A stretch of 64,000 bases of DNA from an uncultured Oscillospiraceae bacterium (GCA_949297075.1 CASFRX010000057.1:21710-85709); one strand, 5' to 3'; shown: positions 54,545-63,529, numbered from the stretch's first letter. Notes: generated from the letters alone by a model not told the origin. Made by a program: numbers and translations.

Positions 54545-56950
54545 ATGGCAAGAGAAATTATAATCCGTTCAATGCCCACCGTGGCGATACGGGGCATGGC
54601 GGTGTTCCCGAATATGCAGCTGCATTTTGAGGTCAGCCGTAAACAGTCCGTGTCGGCTCTCAAAGCGGCAATGGCGGGCAACAGAGAAATATTCCTGGTA
54701 ATGCAGCGAGATTTGCGGACGGAAGCACCCAAGGAAGCTTCTGAATTTTATCCCATGGGAGTTATCTGCAATGTTCAGCAAATTTTAAGCTCACCCAACA
54801 GCGATAATCTCCGTGTTGCCGTTGAGGGTTTGCACCGAGGCAGTATGATGGAAATCCAAAAGACATCGCCCTACCTCATAACCCTTGTTCAGCAGAGATA
54901 TACTTCAAGAGTTAAGGCAGAAGATAAGGACTATGCTCAGGCTCTCGTTCGTGTATGTAAAGACGATTTTCAGGAGTACGCAGCCTTTGTGCCCAATATG
55001 CCCACCGAGTTTGTTTTGGATGTTTTGGCGCAGGATAATCCCGGAGAATTAGCTGATTTTATTGCGGCAAATACAGCAATTTCAGCAGAGAAAAAGCAGC
55101 CCATTTTAGCTGAGCTCAATCCCTTAATCCGCATGGAAAAACTGTGTGCATTGCTGCGCAGTGAGACTCAGATTTTAGAGCTTGAAGAGGGAATACAGGA
55201 TAAGGTTCAGAGCCAAATGGACCAAAATCAGCGTGAATACTATCTGCGTGAGCAGATGAAAGCGATTTCTATAGAGCTTGACGGCGAAGAGGCTGACGAA
55301 GCGGCAATTTTCCGTGAAAAAATCGAAGCGCTCAGCATTGACGAAACTGCTCGGAAAAAGCTACTGCAAGAGTGTTCAAGGCTGGATAAAACCTCAAAAT
55401 CTTCTCCCGAAGCAATGGTAATCAGAACTTACCTTGAAACCTGTCTTGTTTTGCCGTGGAATGTTTATACCGATGATGACCTTGATTTGGAAAAGGCAAA
55501 AAAGATTTTGGACGCCGATCATTACGGCATGGAGAAAATCAAGAAGAGAATGATAGAAATGCTTGCAGTGCGCAAGCTTGCCCCGGATATAAAGGGACAG
55601 ATTATCTGTCTTGTGGGTCCTCCCGGTGTTGGCAAAACCTCAATAGCCCGTTCCGTTGCAAGGGCAATGGGCAGAAAATATGCAAGGGTTTCTCTCGGCG
55701 GAGTGCGTGATGAAGCTGAAATAAGAGGCCACAGAAAAACCTATATCGGCGCAATGCCCGGCAGAATCATTAACGCTGTTTCACAGGCCGGCAGTGCAAA
55801 TCCCTTGATTTTGCTTGATGAAATTGATAAGCTCGGCGCTGATTATAAAGGCGACCCGTCCTCTGCGCTTCTTGAGGTGCTTGACGGCGAGCAGAATGAC
55901 ACATTCCGTGACCATTATGTTGAACTGCCCTTTGATTTGAGCAAGGTTTTGTTTATCACAACAGCAAATAACCGAGAGCAAATTCCTCAGCCCTTGCTTG
56001 ACCGTATGGAGCTTATTGAGCTTGGCAGTTATACGGCAGAAGAAAAGTTTAATATAGCTAAAAAACATTTGCTCCCCAAGCAGGCTAAGCGCCACGGCTT
56101 AAACGGCCGCACTTTGAGAGTCAGCGATGCTGCAATCAGGGAAGTTATCGACGGTTATACCCGTGAAGCCGGTGTAAGACAGCTTGAAAGAGAGCTTTCC
56201 GCAATTTGCCGCAAGGGCGCAGTTGCTGTTGCAGGCGGCGCAAAGAGCTTCGGTGTAAAGCCTAATGATTTAGCCGAAATCCTCGGTTCACGCAAGTTTG
56301 AGCGTGAAGATAGATTTATAAAAGACGAAATAGGTGTTGCAAGAGGCCTTGCATGGACTGCGGTAGGCGGTGAAATGCTCGATGTTGAAGCCGCTGTGCT
56401 GGACGGTACAGGCAAATTGGAGCTTACAGGTTCCTTGGGAGATGTTATGAAAGAATCTGCTCATGCGGCAATCAGCTTCATTCGCAGCCGTGCCGTAAGC
56501 CTTGGCATAGAGCCGGATTTCTATAAAACCAAGGATATTCATCTGCATTTCCCTGAGGGTGCAGTGCCTAAAGACGGTCCCTCTGCGGGCATTACAATCA
56601 CCACAGCGCTTGTTTCCGCTTTGACAGGTATACCCGTTAAAGCAAGCGTAGCAATGACAGGTGAGGTCACTCTCAGAGGCAGAGTGCTGCCAATAGGCGG
56701 TTTAAAGGAAAAAACCATGGCGGCATACCTTGCAGGGGTTAAAACGGTTATTATTCCAAAGCGCAATTTGCCCTCTCTCGATGAGGTTGAAGCAATAGTC
56801 AAAGAAAATGTAAGCTTTGTGCCTGTTGCGGATGTTATGACCGTGCTTGAAACAGCCCTTGTAACTATGCCCAAAGCAGAAAAGAAGCAGGTAAAGAAAA
56901 ATATGCCTGTAGAAGATAAAAAGTCTGCTGTGCAGGATTATGCACAGTAA
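54545..56950 (+). CDS. lon: ATP-dependent Lon protease
   Basis: AAA+ serine protease that degrades damaged and regulatory proteins. 801 residues: N-terminal LON domain (about 5-205), coiled linker, ATPase with Walker A GPPGVGKTSIARSVA (near 357) and Walker B LILLDEIDK, and a proteolytic domain with catalytic Ser in PKDGPSAGIT (near 680) and Lys in GGLKEKTMAA (near 723). A short lysine-rich tail follows. Start ATG 54545. engB follows as in many Firmicutes. Confidence 0.98.
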   Translation: MAREIIIRSMPTVAIRGMAVFPNMQLHFEVSRKQSVSALKAAMAGNREIFLVMQRDLRTEAPKEASEFYPMGVICNVQQILSSPNSDNLRVAVEGLHRGSMMEIQKTSPYLITLVQQRYTSRVKAEDKDYAQALVRVCKDDFQEYAAFVPNMPTEFVLDVLAQDNPGELADFIAANTAISAEKKQPILAELNPLIRMEKLCALLRSETQILELEEGIQDKVQSQMDQNQREYYLREQMKAISIELDGEEADEAAIFREKIEALSIDETARKKLLQECSRLDKTSKSSPEAMVIRTYLETCLVLPWNVYTDDDLDLEKAKKILDADHYGMEKIKKRMIEMLAVRKLAPDIKGQIICLVGPPGVGKTSIARSVARAMGRKYARVSLGGVRDEAEIRGHRKTYIGAMPGRIINAVSQAGSANPLILLDEIDKLGADYKGDPSSALLEVLDGEQNDTFRDHYVELPFDLSKVLFITTANNREQIPQPLLDRMELIELGSYTAEEKFNIAKKHLLPKQAKRHGLNGRTLRVSDAAIREVIDGYTREAGVRQLERELSAICRKGAVAVAGGAKSFGVKPNDLAEILGSRKFEREDRFIKDEIGVARGLAWTAVGGEMLDVEAAVLDGTGKLELTGSLGDVMKESAHAAISFIRSRAVSLGIEPDFYKTKDIHLHFPEGAVPKDGPSAGITITTALVSALTGIPVKASVAMTGEVTLRGRVLPIGGLKEKTMAAYLAGVKTVIIPKRNLPSLDEVEAIVKENVSFVPVADVMTVLETALVTMPKAEKKQVKKNMPVEDKKSAVQDYAQ

Positions 56951-56969
56951 TCGAAAGGTTAAAATCACA

Positions 56970-57551
56970 ATGAACTACCAAAATGCAAGGTTTGAAGCTG
57001 CTTTCGGCATGCTTAAACAGCTTCCGAAATCAACCGTGCCGGAGATTGCTTTTGCAGGACGCTCAAATGTTGGAAAATCATCAATTTTGAATAAGATTTT
57101 CAACCGTAAGGCTCTTGCTCGCGTCAGCTCGGTGCCGGGCAAAACAATTACTGTCAATTTCTATTCTGTCGGTGATGTTCGCCTTGTTGATTTGCCGGGC
57201 TACGGCTACGCAAAGGCGGCTCCCGGCGAAAAGCGCAGATGGGCAGAGCTTATGGAGGGCTATTTCAAAACCGAGCGTGATATTCGCCTGGTTGTTCAGC
57301 TCATTGATATGCGCCACAAGCCTACGGCTGACGATATGACTATGCTTTCGTTCCTGCGTGAAATGGATTATCCCTTTATTATCGCTCTCACAAAGTGCGA
57401 CAAGCTCAATAAGACCGAGTTTAACGCAAGGCTTGAAGCACTTGAAACAGAGCTTGCGGACTATGCGGATATAATAAAAATTCCCTGTTCCTCTGTCAAA
57501 GGCGACGGTATAGAAGCTGTTAAGGCAGAAATTGAAAAAGCCTGCCGATAA
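56970..57551 (+). CDS. engB: Ribosome biogenesis GTPase YsxC/EngB
   Basis: Essential GTPase for 50S subunit assembly. About 193 residues: G1 GRSNVGKSSILNK (near 31), G3 DLPGYGYA, G4 TKCDK and G5 CSS. ATG 56970 is preferred over an in-frame ATG inside the end of lon, because CGAAAGG (56952-56958) precedes it. Cotranscribed with lon (19 bp apart); a terminator follows. Confidence 0.96.
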   Translation: MNYQNARFEAAFGMLKQLPKSTVPEIAFAGRSNVGKSSILNKIFNRKALARVSSVPGKTITVNFYSVGDVRLVDLPGYGYAKAAPGEKRRWAELMEGYFKTERDIRLVVQLIDMRHKPTADDMTMLSFLREMDYPFIIALTKCDKLNKTEFNARLEALETELADYADIIKIPCSSVKGDGIEAVKAEIEKACR

Positions 57552-57595
57552 TTTAAATTTAAAAACTAAGAAACGATATCTAAGGAAATAATATC

Positions 57596-57634
57596 AAAAA
57601 GAGCAGAGGCAATTTAGTTTGCATCTGCTCTTTT
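57596..57634. terminator. Bidirectional terminator between engB and trmL
   Basis: AAAAAGAGCAGAGGCAA (57596-57612) pairs with TTTGCATCTGCTCTTTT (57618-57634) with one interior mismatch; U-runs are available on both strands. Confidence 0.88.
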
Positions 57635-57638
57635 GCTA

Positions 57639-58148
57639 TTACCAATCAAATTTTGTCAGCTTGCCTTCGCATAGAAGTTCGGGAAAATCCCACTGCCTTA
57701 ACACCTCGTAAACTCCGATTGCTGCAGAATTTGAAAGGTTCAGGCTTCTTGCGGCTGAGTCGTTAATCATGGGGATTCTTACACATTTTTCGGGGTTTGT
57801 TTTCAGCAGTTCTTCCGGCAGACCCTTTGTTTCCTTGCCGAAAACAAGGTAGCTGTTGTCAGGGTATTCAACATCCGTGTGGCGATGCTTTGCTTTAGTT
57901 GAAAAATAGAAGAAATTGCCGCCTTTGTTTCTTTCAAAAAAATCGTCTGTATCTTTGTAGTATGTTATATCCAAAAGGTGCCAGTAATCAAGACCTGCAC
58001 GCTTTAGCTTTTTATCGTCAACCTTGAAGCCCATTGGTTCAACAAGGTGAAGCCTTGTGCCTGTTGCGGCACAGGTGCGAGCTATGTTGCCTGTATTCTG
58101 CGGTATTTCAGGCTCAATCAGTACGATATTCAGTGTTCGTTTAGTCAT
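57639..58148 (-). CDS. trmL: tRNA (cytidine(34)-2'-O)-methyltransferase TrmL
   Basis: SPOUT-family methyltransferase acting on the wobble base of tRNA-Leu. 169 residues; IVLIEPEIPQNTGNIARTCAATG at the N-terminus (in parts), LVEPMGF, VFGKETKGLPEE and the knot end RIPMINDSAARSLNLSNSAAI. ATG 58148 overlaps the end of the pyridoxal kinase gene by 8 bases. Confidence 0.95.
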   Translation of the reverse strand: MTKRTLNIVLIEPEIPQNTGNIARTCAATGTRLHLVEPMGFKVDDKKLKRAGLDYWHLLDITYYKDTDDFFERNKGGNFFYFSTKAKHRHTDVEYPDNSYLVFGKETKGLPEELLKTNPEKCVRIPMINDSAARSLNLSNSAAIGVYEVLRQWDFPELLCEGKLTKFDW

Positions 58149-58995
58149 TGTATTTAAGCTCCTTTATAAGCCACGGCAATTCGCCCTCAAAGGCTACACC
58201 GTAACGCACATCAGGTGTGGTTTTGAGGGTTCTTCTGATACATCTGCATGTGTATTTCGTTGCAGTTTCTGCTGCTTTTCTTAGCTCTAAATCGTTGAGA
58301 AGCGCACCGCAAAGAGCGCTTGCGAAAGTGTCTCCCGTGCCGTGATAAATGCCTTCCAGAACAGGCTGTAAGCAGTAATCCATTATGTTGGCTTCTTTAT
58401 CGTAGCAAGCGCAGCCGACAGCTTTTTCGTCAAAATAAACGCCTGTTAAAACAATTTTTTTCGGACCTAAATCTGAAAGTGAAGTAAGTATATGTTCTAC
58501 ATATTCCTTGGTGTACGGACCTTTTTTAAATTCTTCGCCGAGCAGGAATGCTGCCTCTGTAAAGTTGGGCACAATAATATCAGCCATAGCGCAAAGCTCA
58601 GCCATTTTTTGGGCAAATTCCAAATCAAAAAGTGCATACATTTTGCCGTTATCTGCCATAGCAGGATCGCAAAGAAAAAAATTATCCGCAGTCTTGAAAT
58701 CCTTGACAATACTCTTTACAATTTCAATCTGTTCAAATGAGCCCAAATAGCCTGAATACAGGGCGTCAAATTTCAAATCCAGACTTTTCCAATGGTCAGC
58801 CATGGGAAGCATGTCGTCGGTCAAATCTCTGTATGTGTAGCCTGTAAAGCCTCCGGTATGAGTGGAAAGCACCGCTGTAGGCATAACTGCCGTTTCAATT
58901 CCGCAGGCGGAAATAATAGGCAGGGCAACGGTCAGAGAGCATTTGCCGAAGCCTGAAATATCGTGTATAGCTAAAGCTCGTTTTGCTTTTTTCAT
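58141..58995 (-). CDS. Pyridoxal/pyridoxamine kinase (PdxK/PdxY-like)
   Basis: A 284-residue ribokinase-fold enzyme that phosphorylates B6 vitamers. ALAIHDISGFGKCSLTVALPI opens it (in parts), LSTHTGGF and DPAMADNGKMY bind substrate, and GTGDTFASALCGA is the catalytic motif with the base Asp near residue 229. ATG 58995 is used: an upstream in-frame start at 59034 falls on the promoter -10. GGCGGTGA precedes the chosen start. First of a two-gene unit with trmL. Confidence 0.9.
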   Translation of the reverse strand: MKKAKRALAIHDISGFGKCSLTVALPIISACGIETAVMPTAVLSTHTGGFTGYTYRDLTDDMLPMADHWKSLDLKFDALYSGYLGSFEQIEIVKSIVKDFKTADNFFLCDPAMADNGKMYALFDLEFAQKMAELCAMADIIVPNFTEAAFLLGEEFKKGPYTKEYVEHILTSLSDLGPKKIVLTGVYFDEKAVGCACYDKEANIMDYCLQPVLEGIYHGTGDTFASALCGALLNDLELRKAAETATKYTCRCIRRTLKTTPDVRYGVAFEGELPWLIKELKYND

Positions 58996-59032
58996 TTTTT
59001 TGTCACCGCCAAACTGTAAAAAACTGAGAATC

Positions 59033-59062
59033 ATTATAACACAATCTGTATTCGCTTATCAA
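59033..59062 (-). promoter_or_regulatory. Promoter of the pyridoxal kinase-trmL unit
   Basis: Minus strand TTGATA (59057-59062), 18-bp spacer, TATAAT (59033-59038) with TGT before it (extended -10). Confidence 0.75.
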
Positions 59063-59155
59063 GTTTTAGTGATGTCTTATTCCAATAAATTTATCGTTTT
59101 TTTGTCTTGGTTTTGTTCAAAATAATAGTAACTTAAATTTTGTGAGGTGAATACA

Positions 59156-59335
59156 ATGACAACATCAACCATGGTAAAAGGTCTCGGCATCGGTTTGGCT
59201 GTCGGCGGTGCAGCTGCGGCAATAGGTGCTTCCATGATGACTCCGAGCCTTAAAAAGCAGACAAAGAAAAATGCCATGAAAGCAATGAAAACAGTCAGCA
59301 ACATGATGGATACGGTTAATTCTATGATGAAATAG
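59156..59335 (+). CDS. Small hypothetical membrane-associated protein
   Basis: 59 residues: a Gly/Ala-rich hydrophobic segment GLGIGLAVGGAAAAIGASMM (about 9-30) followed by a basic, Met-rich amphipathic tail (KKQTKKNAMKAMKT...). It resembles small YtxH-like proteins in general layout only; I do not recognise a family. ATG 59156 has GTGAGGTG 8 bases upstream, which supports real translation. Function unknown. Confidence 0.72.
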   Translation: MTTSTMVKGLGIGLAVGGAAAAIGASMMTPSLKKQTKKNAMKAMKTVSNMMDTVNSMMK

Positions 59336-59386
59336 CTTTTATTTTGTCAAATCTTGTTGTATAATTTTAACCAAATCAAACTTTAT

Positions 59387-59402
59387 GCGGTCTTTTGACC
59401 GC
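59387..59402 (+). promoter_or_regulatory. Small perfect hairpin in the leader of the PdaA-like gene
   Basis: GCGGTC-TTTT-GACCGC, 13 bases before AAGGAGG. It is too short, and lacks a U-run, for a terminator; it may be an operator or mRNA-stabilising stem. Confidence 0.45.
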
Positions 59403-59430
59403 AAACATAAAATTCAAGGAGGAAAGAGTA

Positions 59431-60486
59431 TTGACGCAAAAAAAGCTTCTGTCAATGCTTTGTATTGTTTTGGCGGCTCTCGCTGTTGCCGTTTTTGCCG
59501 CTAACAAAGATTTGCTTTTTGATGCGCAGCCTGAAACCGCTGTCGATGAAACTGCGCAAAACGCAAACAAAGTAACCAAAGCTACAATAAATAACGGCAC
59601 AACGGCTCTGCAAACTACAGTGCCGTCAACGCTTCAGACTACGGCACCTAAACCTACCCTTACAAATCCTGCTTTCAGGGCGGAAAGCATCACAGGCGCG
59701 CCAAACGCCTCTGCCGACACTTTTACGGGATATGCGCCGCTTCCTTTAGGTGATTTTTCGGTAAATGACCCATCCAATTCGGCAGGCTTGCCGACTACGG
59801 CAATTAACCATAGCTTCGGCGTTGCGAAGAACGGTCAGCCTCATCAAATCAGCGTTGATTCCCAAAAAATGTTTGATACTAAGGGCTATAATGCCGTAAC
59901 TTACGATAATAAATCAACCGAAAAAGTGCTATACCTTACCTTTGACTGCGGCTATGAAAACGGCTACACATTCGATGTTTTGGATACTCTGAAAGAGAAG
60001 AATGTCAGTGCGGCGTTCTTTTGCACTCTTGACCACATCAAGGCCGAGCCTGAACTGATTACACGCATGATTAAAGAGGGGCATATTGTGGGCAACCATT
60101 CCGATAACCATGCAAATTTCAGCAAAATAAGCCGAGAAAAAATGGCAGAGGAAATCAAGGGCTGTGACGATTACCTCAGGCAGAAATTCGGCTACACATC
60201 GCCTTATTTTCGCTTTCCTGAGGGCGCTTATAACGAGAGCGCCTTGCAGCTTGTGGGTTCCTTGGGATATAAAAGTGTGTTCTGGTCGCTTGCTTATTCG
60301 GATTGGGATACTTCAAACCAAAAGGGCAAAGATTATGCCTTTGAAAAAGTGACCTCACGCCTTCATCCCGGAGCAATAATTCTGCTTCACTCTGTTTCGT
60401 CGGATAATGCGCAGGCGCTGGGAGATATAATTGATTATGCTCTTTCTCAGGGCTATGTATTTAAGCCGCTTACTCAGTTGCCTTAG
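59431..60486 (+). CDS. PdaA-like polysaccharide deacetylase
   Basis: A 351-residue exported NodB-family deacetylase. An N-terminal membrane anchor/signal (about 4-26) is followed by a Thr/Pro-rich linker (to ~95) and the catalytic domain: TFDCGYENGYT (metal Asp), GNHSDNHANF (metal His residues), RFPEGAYNESAL and ILLHSVS. The TFDCGYEN form is typical of PdaA, which deacetylates N-acetylmuramic acid to make muramic delta-lactam in spore cortex. So a role in spore or wall peptidoglycan is likely. The start is TTG 59431 with AAGGAGG (59416-59422). Confidence 0.88.
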   Translation: MTQKKLLSMLCIVLAALAVAVFAANKDLLFDAQPETAVDETAQNANKVTKATINNGTTALQTTVPSTLQTTAPKPTLTNPAFRAESITGAPNASADTFTGYAPLPLGDFSVNDPSNSAGLPTTAINHSFGVAKNGQPHQISVDSQKMFDTKGYNAVTYDNKSTEKVLYLTFDCGYENGYTFDVLDTLKEKNVSAAFFCTLDHIKAEPELITRMIKEGHIVGNHSDNHANFSKISREKMAEEIKGCDDYLRQKFGYTSPYFRFPEGAYNESALQLVGSLGYKSVFWSLAYSDWDTSNQKGKDYAFEKVTSRLHPGAIILLHSVSSDNAQALGDIIDYALSQGYVFKPLTQLP

Positions 60487-60509
60487 ATAATATGAAAATA
60501 AATTTTTAG

Positions 60510-60538
60510 TTGACTAACCGTCTTTTTTAAAGTAAAAT
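60510..60538 (+). promoter_or_regulatory. Promoter of the thuA-CBM9-kinase operon
   Basis: TTGACT (60510-60515), 17-bp spacer, TAAAAT (60533-60538). Confidence 0.75.
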
Positions 60539-60568
60539 GTATTTATTACTTCAAAAGGGGCGGTTTTT

Positions 60569-61285
60569 GTGATTAAAGTTACGATTTATAATGAATATAA
60601 GCACGAGCTGGAGGACGAAAGAATTGCAGCTGTATATCCTAAGGGTATACACGGTTGCATAGCGGATTTTTTGAGTGCCGACGGCGATATGGAAATCAAA
60701 ACCTTCACTATGCACAATGTTGAAGAAATTACCGATGAAGTGCTCAAAGAGACGGATGTTTTAATTTGGTGGGGTCACTGTGCTCATGAGGCAGTGCCCG
60801 ATGAGGTTGCCGCCAGAGTACATAACCATGTAATGTGCGGTATGGGCTTCATCGCCCTGCATTCGGCTCATTTTTCAAAGCCTTTTATAAAGCTTATGGG
60901 TTCAACCTGTTCCCTTTGCTGGAGAGATGGAGACAGGGAACGACTTTGGAATATTATGCCCTCTCATCCCATTGCACAGGGCATAGGTAAATATATCGAA
61001 ATTCCTGAAGAAGAAATGTACGGCGAACGCTTTGATGTTCCCACACCGGATGAGCTCATATTCCTCGGTTGGTTCAGGGGAGGCGAGGTGTTCCGTTCGG
61101 GCTGTGTATGGAATAAAGGCCTCGGAAAGGTTTTCTATTTCCAACCCGGTCACGAAAGCAATCCGACTTATCACATCCCCGAAATTCAGCGCATAATCAC
61201 AAATGCGGTTCGCTTTGCTGCGCCCTGCTACAGATTGCCTCAAATTGATTGTCCCAATGTTTCTTCACCGGAAGCTGATATGTAA
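60569..61285 (+). CDS. ThuA-family protein (trehalose-utilisation type)
   Basis: A 238-residue class-I-glutamine-amidotransferase-like protein. VLIWWGHCAHEAVPDEVAARV, GMGFIALHSAHFSKPF, and VWNKGLGKVFYFQPGHESNPTYHIPEIQRII (in parts) are ThuA blocks. ThuA proteins are linked to sugar catabolism in rhizobia; some homologues act on keto-sugars. The start is GTG 60569 with AAGGGGCGG upstream. It heads an operon with CBM9-like and kinase genes; the remnant of another gene follows its stop directly. Confidence 0.85.
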   Translation: MIKVTIYNEYKHELEDERIAAVYPKGIHGCIADFLSADGDMEIKTFTMHNVEEITDEVLKETDVLIWWGHCAHEAVPDEVAARVHNHVMCGMGFIALHSAHFSKPFIKLMGSTCSLCWRDGDRERLWNIMPSHPIAQGIGKYIEIPEEEMYGERFDVPTPDELIFLGWFRGGEVFRSGCVWNKGLGKVFYFQPGHESNPTYHIPEIQRIITNAVRFAAPCYRLPQIDCPNVSSPEADM

Positions 61286-61573
61286 AAACTAAAGAATGTT
61301 TTAGCAAATTTCAGCAAATACGCAGACCAATTTTCTCGCCCTAAAATAACCATATTTATAGAGCCGGGAGATTCACGGAATGACGGACACTCATACAAAG
61401 AGGGCGGAATTTATGCTGCTGCATTTTTGAAATGGGCAAGCAAACGAACGGAAACGGACTTGGTATATCGTTTGAACAGAGCTTTGCAGGACGGAAGCTT
61501 TGACAAGAGCTTTTGAAAAAACGAAACCGGTATGTCCTTAGAACAGCTTTGGTCGCTTTATCAAAAAACATGA
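61286..61573 (+). pseudogene. Remnant of a basic-secretory-protein (BSP, PF04450-like) peptidase
   Basis: The frame that continues immediately after the thuA stop is open for 76 codons, has one in-frame TGA (61514-61516), and then runs 18 more codons to a TGA that overlaps the next start (ATGA at 61570). The translated ends, GHSYKEGGIYAAAFLKWASK, RLNRALQDGSFDKSF and MSLEQLWSLYQKT, match the C-terminal third of BSP-family proteins (tail of the form LW..Y). The zinc-site half with HExxH is missing and there is no start codon or ribosome binding site. I infer deletion of the 5' part plus a nonsense mutation. Confidence 0.6.
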
Positions 61574-62199
61574 GTAACAGTAAAAAACGATTAATTGCAC
61601 CTGTTTTTGCAGGTGAACCTGATTGGAATAACGTGCCGAAATACAGCCTGGATAATCACCTTTGGAAGAACGATTATCCGACATTTTGGCGTACGTCTGT
61701 GCAGCTTTGTGCAAGCGAAAACAAGGGCATTTATGTTCGGCTTTTAAGCGATGAATCGCCTGTGAAAGCGGTGTTTAAAAACAGGGATGAGCCTGTGTAT
61801 TTAGATAGCTGTATGGAGCTGTTTTTTCAGCCGTTTTCGGATGATTTGCGCTATATCAATATAGAAATTAACCCTAACTGTGCTTATCTTTCCGCTATAG
61901 GGGCCGATAGGAATAATCGGACTTCTGTCAGCGAGCTTACGGACTTGCAGTATTCTGTGAAAAGTATGTCTGTTGAAACAGGTTGGGGAGTAGAATTATT
62001 TATTCCCGAAGAGCTGATTTCTTCCGTCTTTTCCCGTGAATTTGTTTCAAACGGCGAGATTAAAGCTAATGTATATAAATGCGGAGACGAAACAGCTTTT
62101 CCCCATTATTCTTCTTTGTTTTTTGTAGGCACTCCTATACCTGATTTTCATAGGCCGGAGTATTTCGGCTCAATTATATTTTCATCAGAAAAGGAATGA
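61570..62199 (+). CDS. CBM9-like carbohydrate-binding protein
   Basis: A 209-residue protein of the carbohydrate-binding family 9-like group: EPDWNNVPKYSLDNHLW, CMELFFQPFSDDLRYINIEINPNCAYLSAIG (in parts) and VELFIPEELI. No signal peptide, so it is probably cytoplasmic; function within the cell is unknown. ATG 61570 overlaps the stop of the upstream remnant by 4 bases, a relic of translational coupling; a TTG at 61513 is a less likely start. It overlaps the kinase gene at 62196. Confidence 0.78.
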   Translation: MSNSKKRLIAPVFAGEPDWNNVPKYSLDNHLWKNDYPTFWRTSVQLCASENKGIYVRLLSDESPVKAVFKNRDEPVYLDSCMELFFQPFSDDLRYINIEINPNCAYLSAIGADRNNRTSVSELTDLQYSVKSMSVETGWGVELFIPEELISSVFSREFVSNGEIKANVYKCGDETAFPHYSSLFFVGTPIPDFHRPEYFGSIIFSSEKE

Positions 62200-63332
62200 A
62201 TTTTAAAATGGATACAGCTCTTTTCAATCTTGAAGAGATTTTAGATAATTATACTTTTAAGGGTGAGTATTGCGGTTACTCGGTGCTCAATAACGGGCAT
62301 ATAAACAATACTTACATGATTAATTTTGCAACCGATGAGGGCGAAAAATCCTATATACTCCAGCAGATAAATACGGCTGTTTTCAAAGACCCCGATGTGC
62401 TTATGAAAAACTATATCGGCGTCACGGATTTTGTTCGCTCAAAAGTAGCCGAGAATGGCGGCGACCCCAAGCGCGAAGCAGTAAAAGTTTATTGCACAAA
62501 CAGCGGCAATTCTTATTTTATCGATAAGGAGGGCCGCTATTGGCGCATAATAAACTATATCACCGATACGGTCAGCTATAATTTCCCCGATAATGCAGAA
62601 ATATGCCGAAGCGCAGGTAAAGCTTTCGGCAAATTCCAGCAGATTTTGGCAGACTATCCTATTGACAGGCTTTATGAAACCATACCCAATTTTCACAATA
62701 CCGTTTCCCGCTATGCCGATTTTGAAGCGGCGCTTTCTGCCGATAAAATCGGTAGAGCTTCTTCTGTTGAAAAGGAAATTGATTTTGTAAAAAGCCGCAA
62801 GGCCGATTGCGCCGTGCTGCTTGGTTTGCTTGAAAAGGGAGAATTGCCCCTTCGTGTAACTCATAATGATACAAAGCTCAACAATATTCTTTTTGATAAG
62901 GATTCGGGAGAGGGCATTTGCATTATCGACCTTGATACTGTTATGCCCGGCCTTTCTCTCTACGATTTCGGTGACAGTCTGCGATTTGCGGGCAACACAG
63001 CCGATGAGGACGAAAAAGATTTGAGCAAAGTCAGCTTTAATACGGATATTTACCGCAGCTATACCGAGGGATATTTATCAACGGCTATTGATAGCCTTAA
63101 TGATGCGGAAATATATTATTTGCCTTTTTCCGTTAAACTCATGACTCTTGAGTGCGGCATTAGGTTTTTGACCGATTATCTCAACGGTGATGTCTATTTC
63201 AGAATAGCTCACCCCGAACATAATCTTGACCGTTGCAGAACTCAGTTTGCACTTGTTGAGGATATAGAAAAGAAGTATGATGAGCTCATGGCTCTCACTG
63301 AAAAAATCTGTTCGCAGTTGAGGTCTGAATAA
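62196..63332 (+). CDS. APH-fold kinase, N-acetylhexosamine 1-kinase (NahK)-like
   Basis: A 378-residue aminoglycoside-phosphotransferase-fold kinase. GHINNTYMINF is the nucleotide loop, VTHNDTKLNNILFD the catalytic loop (near residue 225), and CIIDLDTVMPGLSLYDFGD the metal-binding loop; this wording is close to bifidobacterial NahK, which phosphorylates GlcNAc/GalNAc at C1 for mucin and milk glycan use. The substrate here is inference. ATG 62196 overlaps the preceding stop (ATGA); ATG 62208 is an alternative with more usual spacing from AAAAGGA. Confidence 0.82.
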   Translation: MNFKMDTALFNLEEILDNYTFKGEYCGYSVLNNGHINNTYMINFATDEGEKSYILQQINTAVFKDPDVLMKNYIGVTDFVRSKVAENGGDPKREAVKVYCTNSGNSYFIDKEGRYWRIINYITDTVSYNFPDNAEICRSAGKAFGKFQQILADYPIDRLYETIPNFHNTVSRYADFEAALSADKIGRASSVEKEIDFVKSRKADCAVLLGLLEKGELPLRVTHNDTKLNNILFDKDSGEGICIIDLDTVMPGLSLYDFGDSLRFAGNTADEDEKDLSKVSFNTDIYRSYTEGYLSTAIDSLNDAEIYYLPFSVKLMTLECGIRFLTDYLNGDVYFRIAHPEHNLDRCRTQFALVEDIEKKYDELMALTEKICSQLRSE

Positions 63333-63382
63333 CGGAGTGGATATTTTGAACAGCAGCAATTCCGGCTCATATCAAGGGTAAA

Positions 63383-63529
63383 ATGAACGGCTGCCTAAAA
63401 GTAGCCGCCCTCGACATGCCCCGATATTTCCGCTATGATGCAAACAAGGCGTGTAAGCCGCCTGCGGCTCACACACCATGTTACCACTCTAAATTTTATA
63501 CCATAAAAGTGCGTTTACACAAAATTTGA
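63383..63529 (+). other. Intergenic element with hairpins and a doubtful 48-codon frame
   Basis: The gap 63333-63559 has no clear gene. It holds CGGCT...AGCCG (63388-63407) and GTGTAAGCCGC / GCGGCTCACAC (63451-63461 / 63464-63474; one mismatch). An ATG frame (63383-63529) of 48 codons lacks a ribosome binding site; its GC-richer part differs from the surroundings, so it looks like a dispersed repeat rather than a gene. Confidence 0.45.

Noticed and set aside
58996..59034. Longer pyridoxal kinase N-terminus
   Set aside because: The upstream ATG coincides with the TATAAT -10 box, so it would not be in the mRNA.
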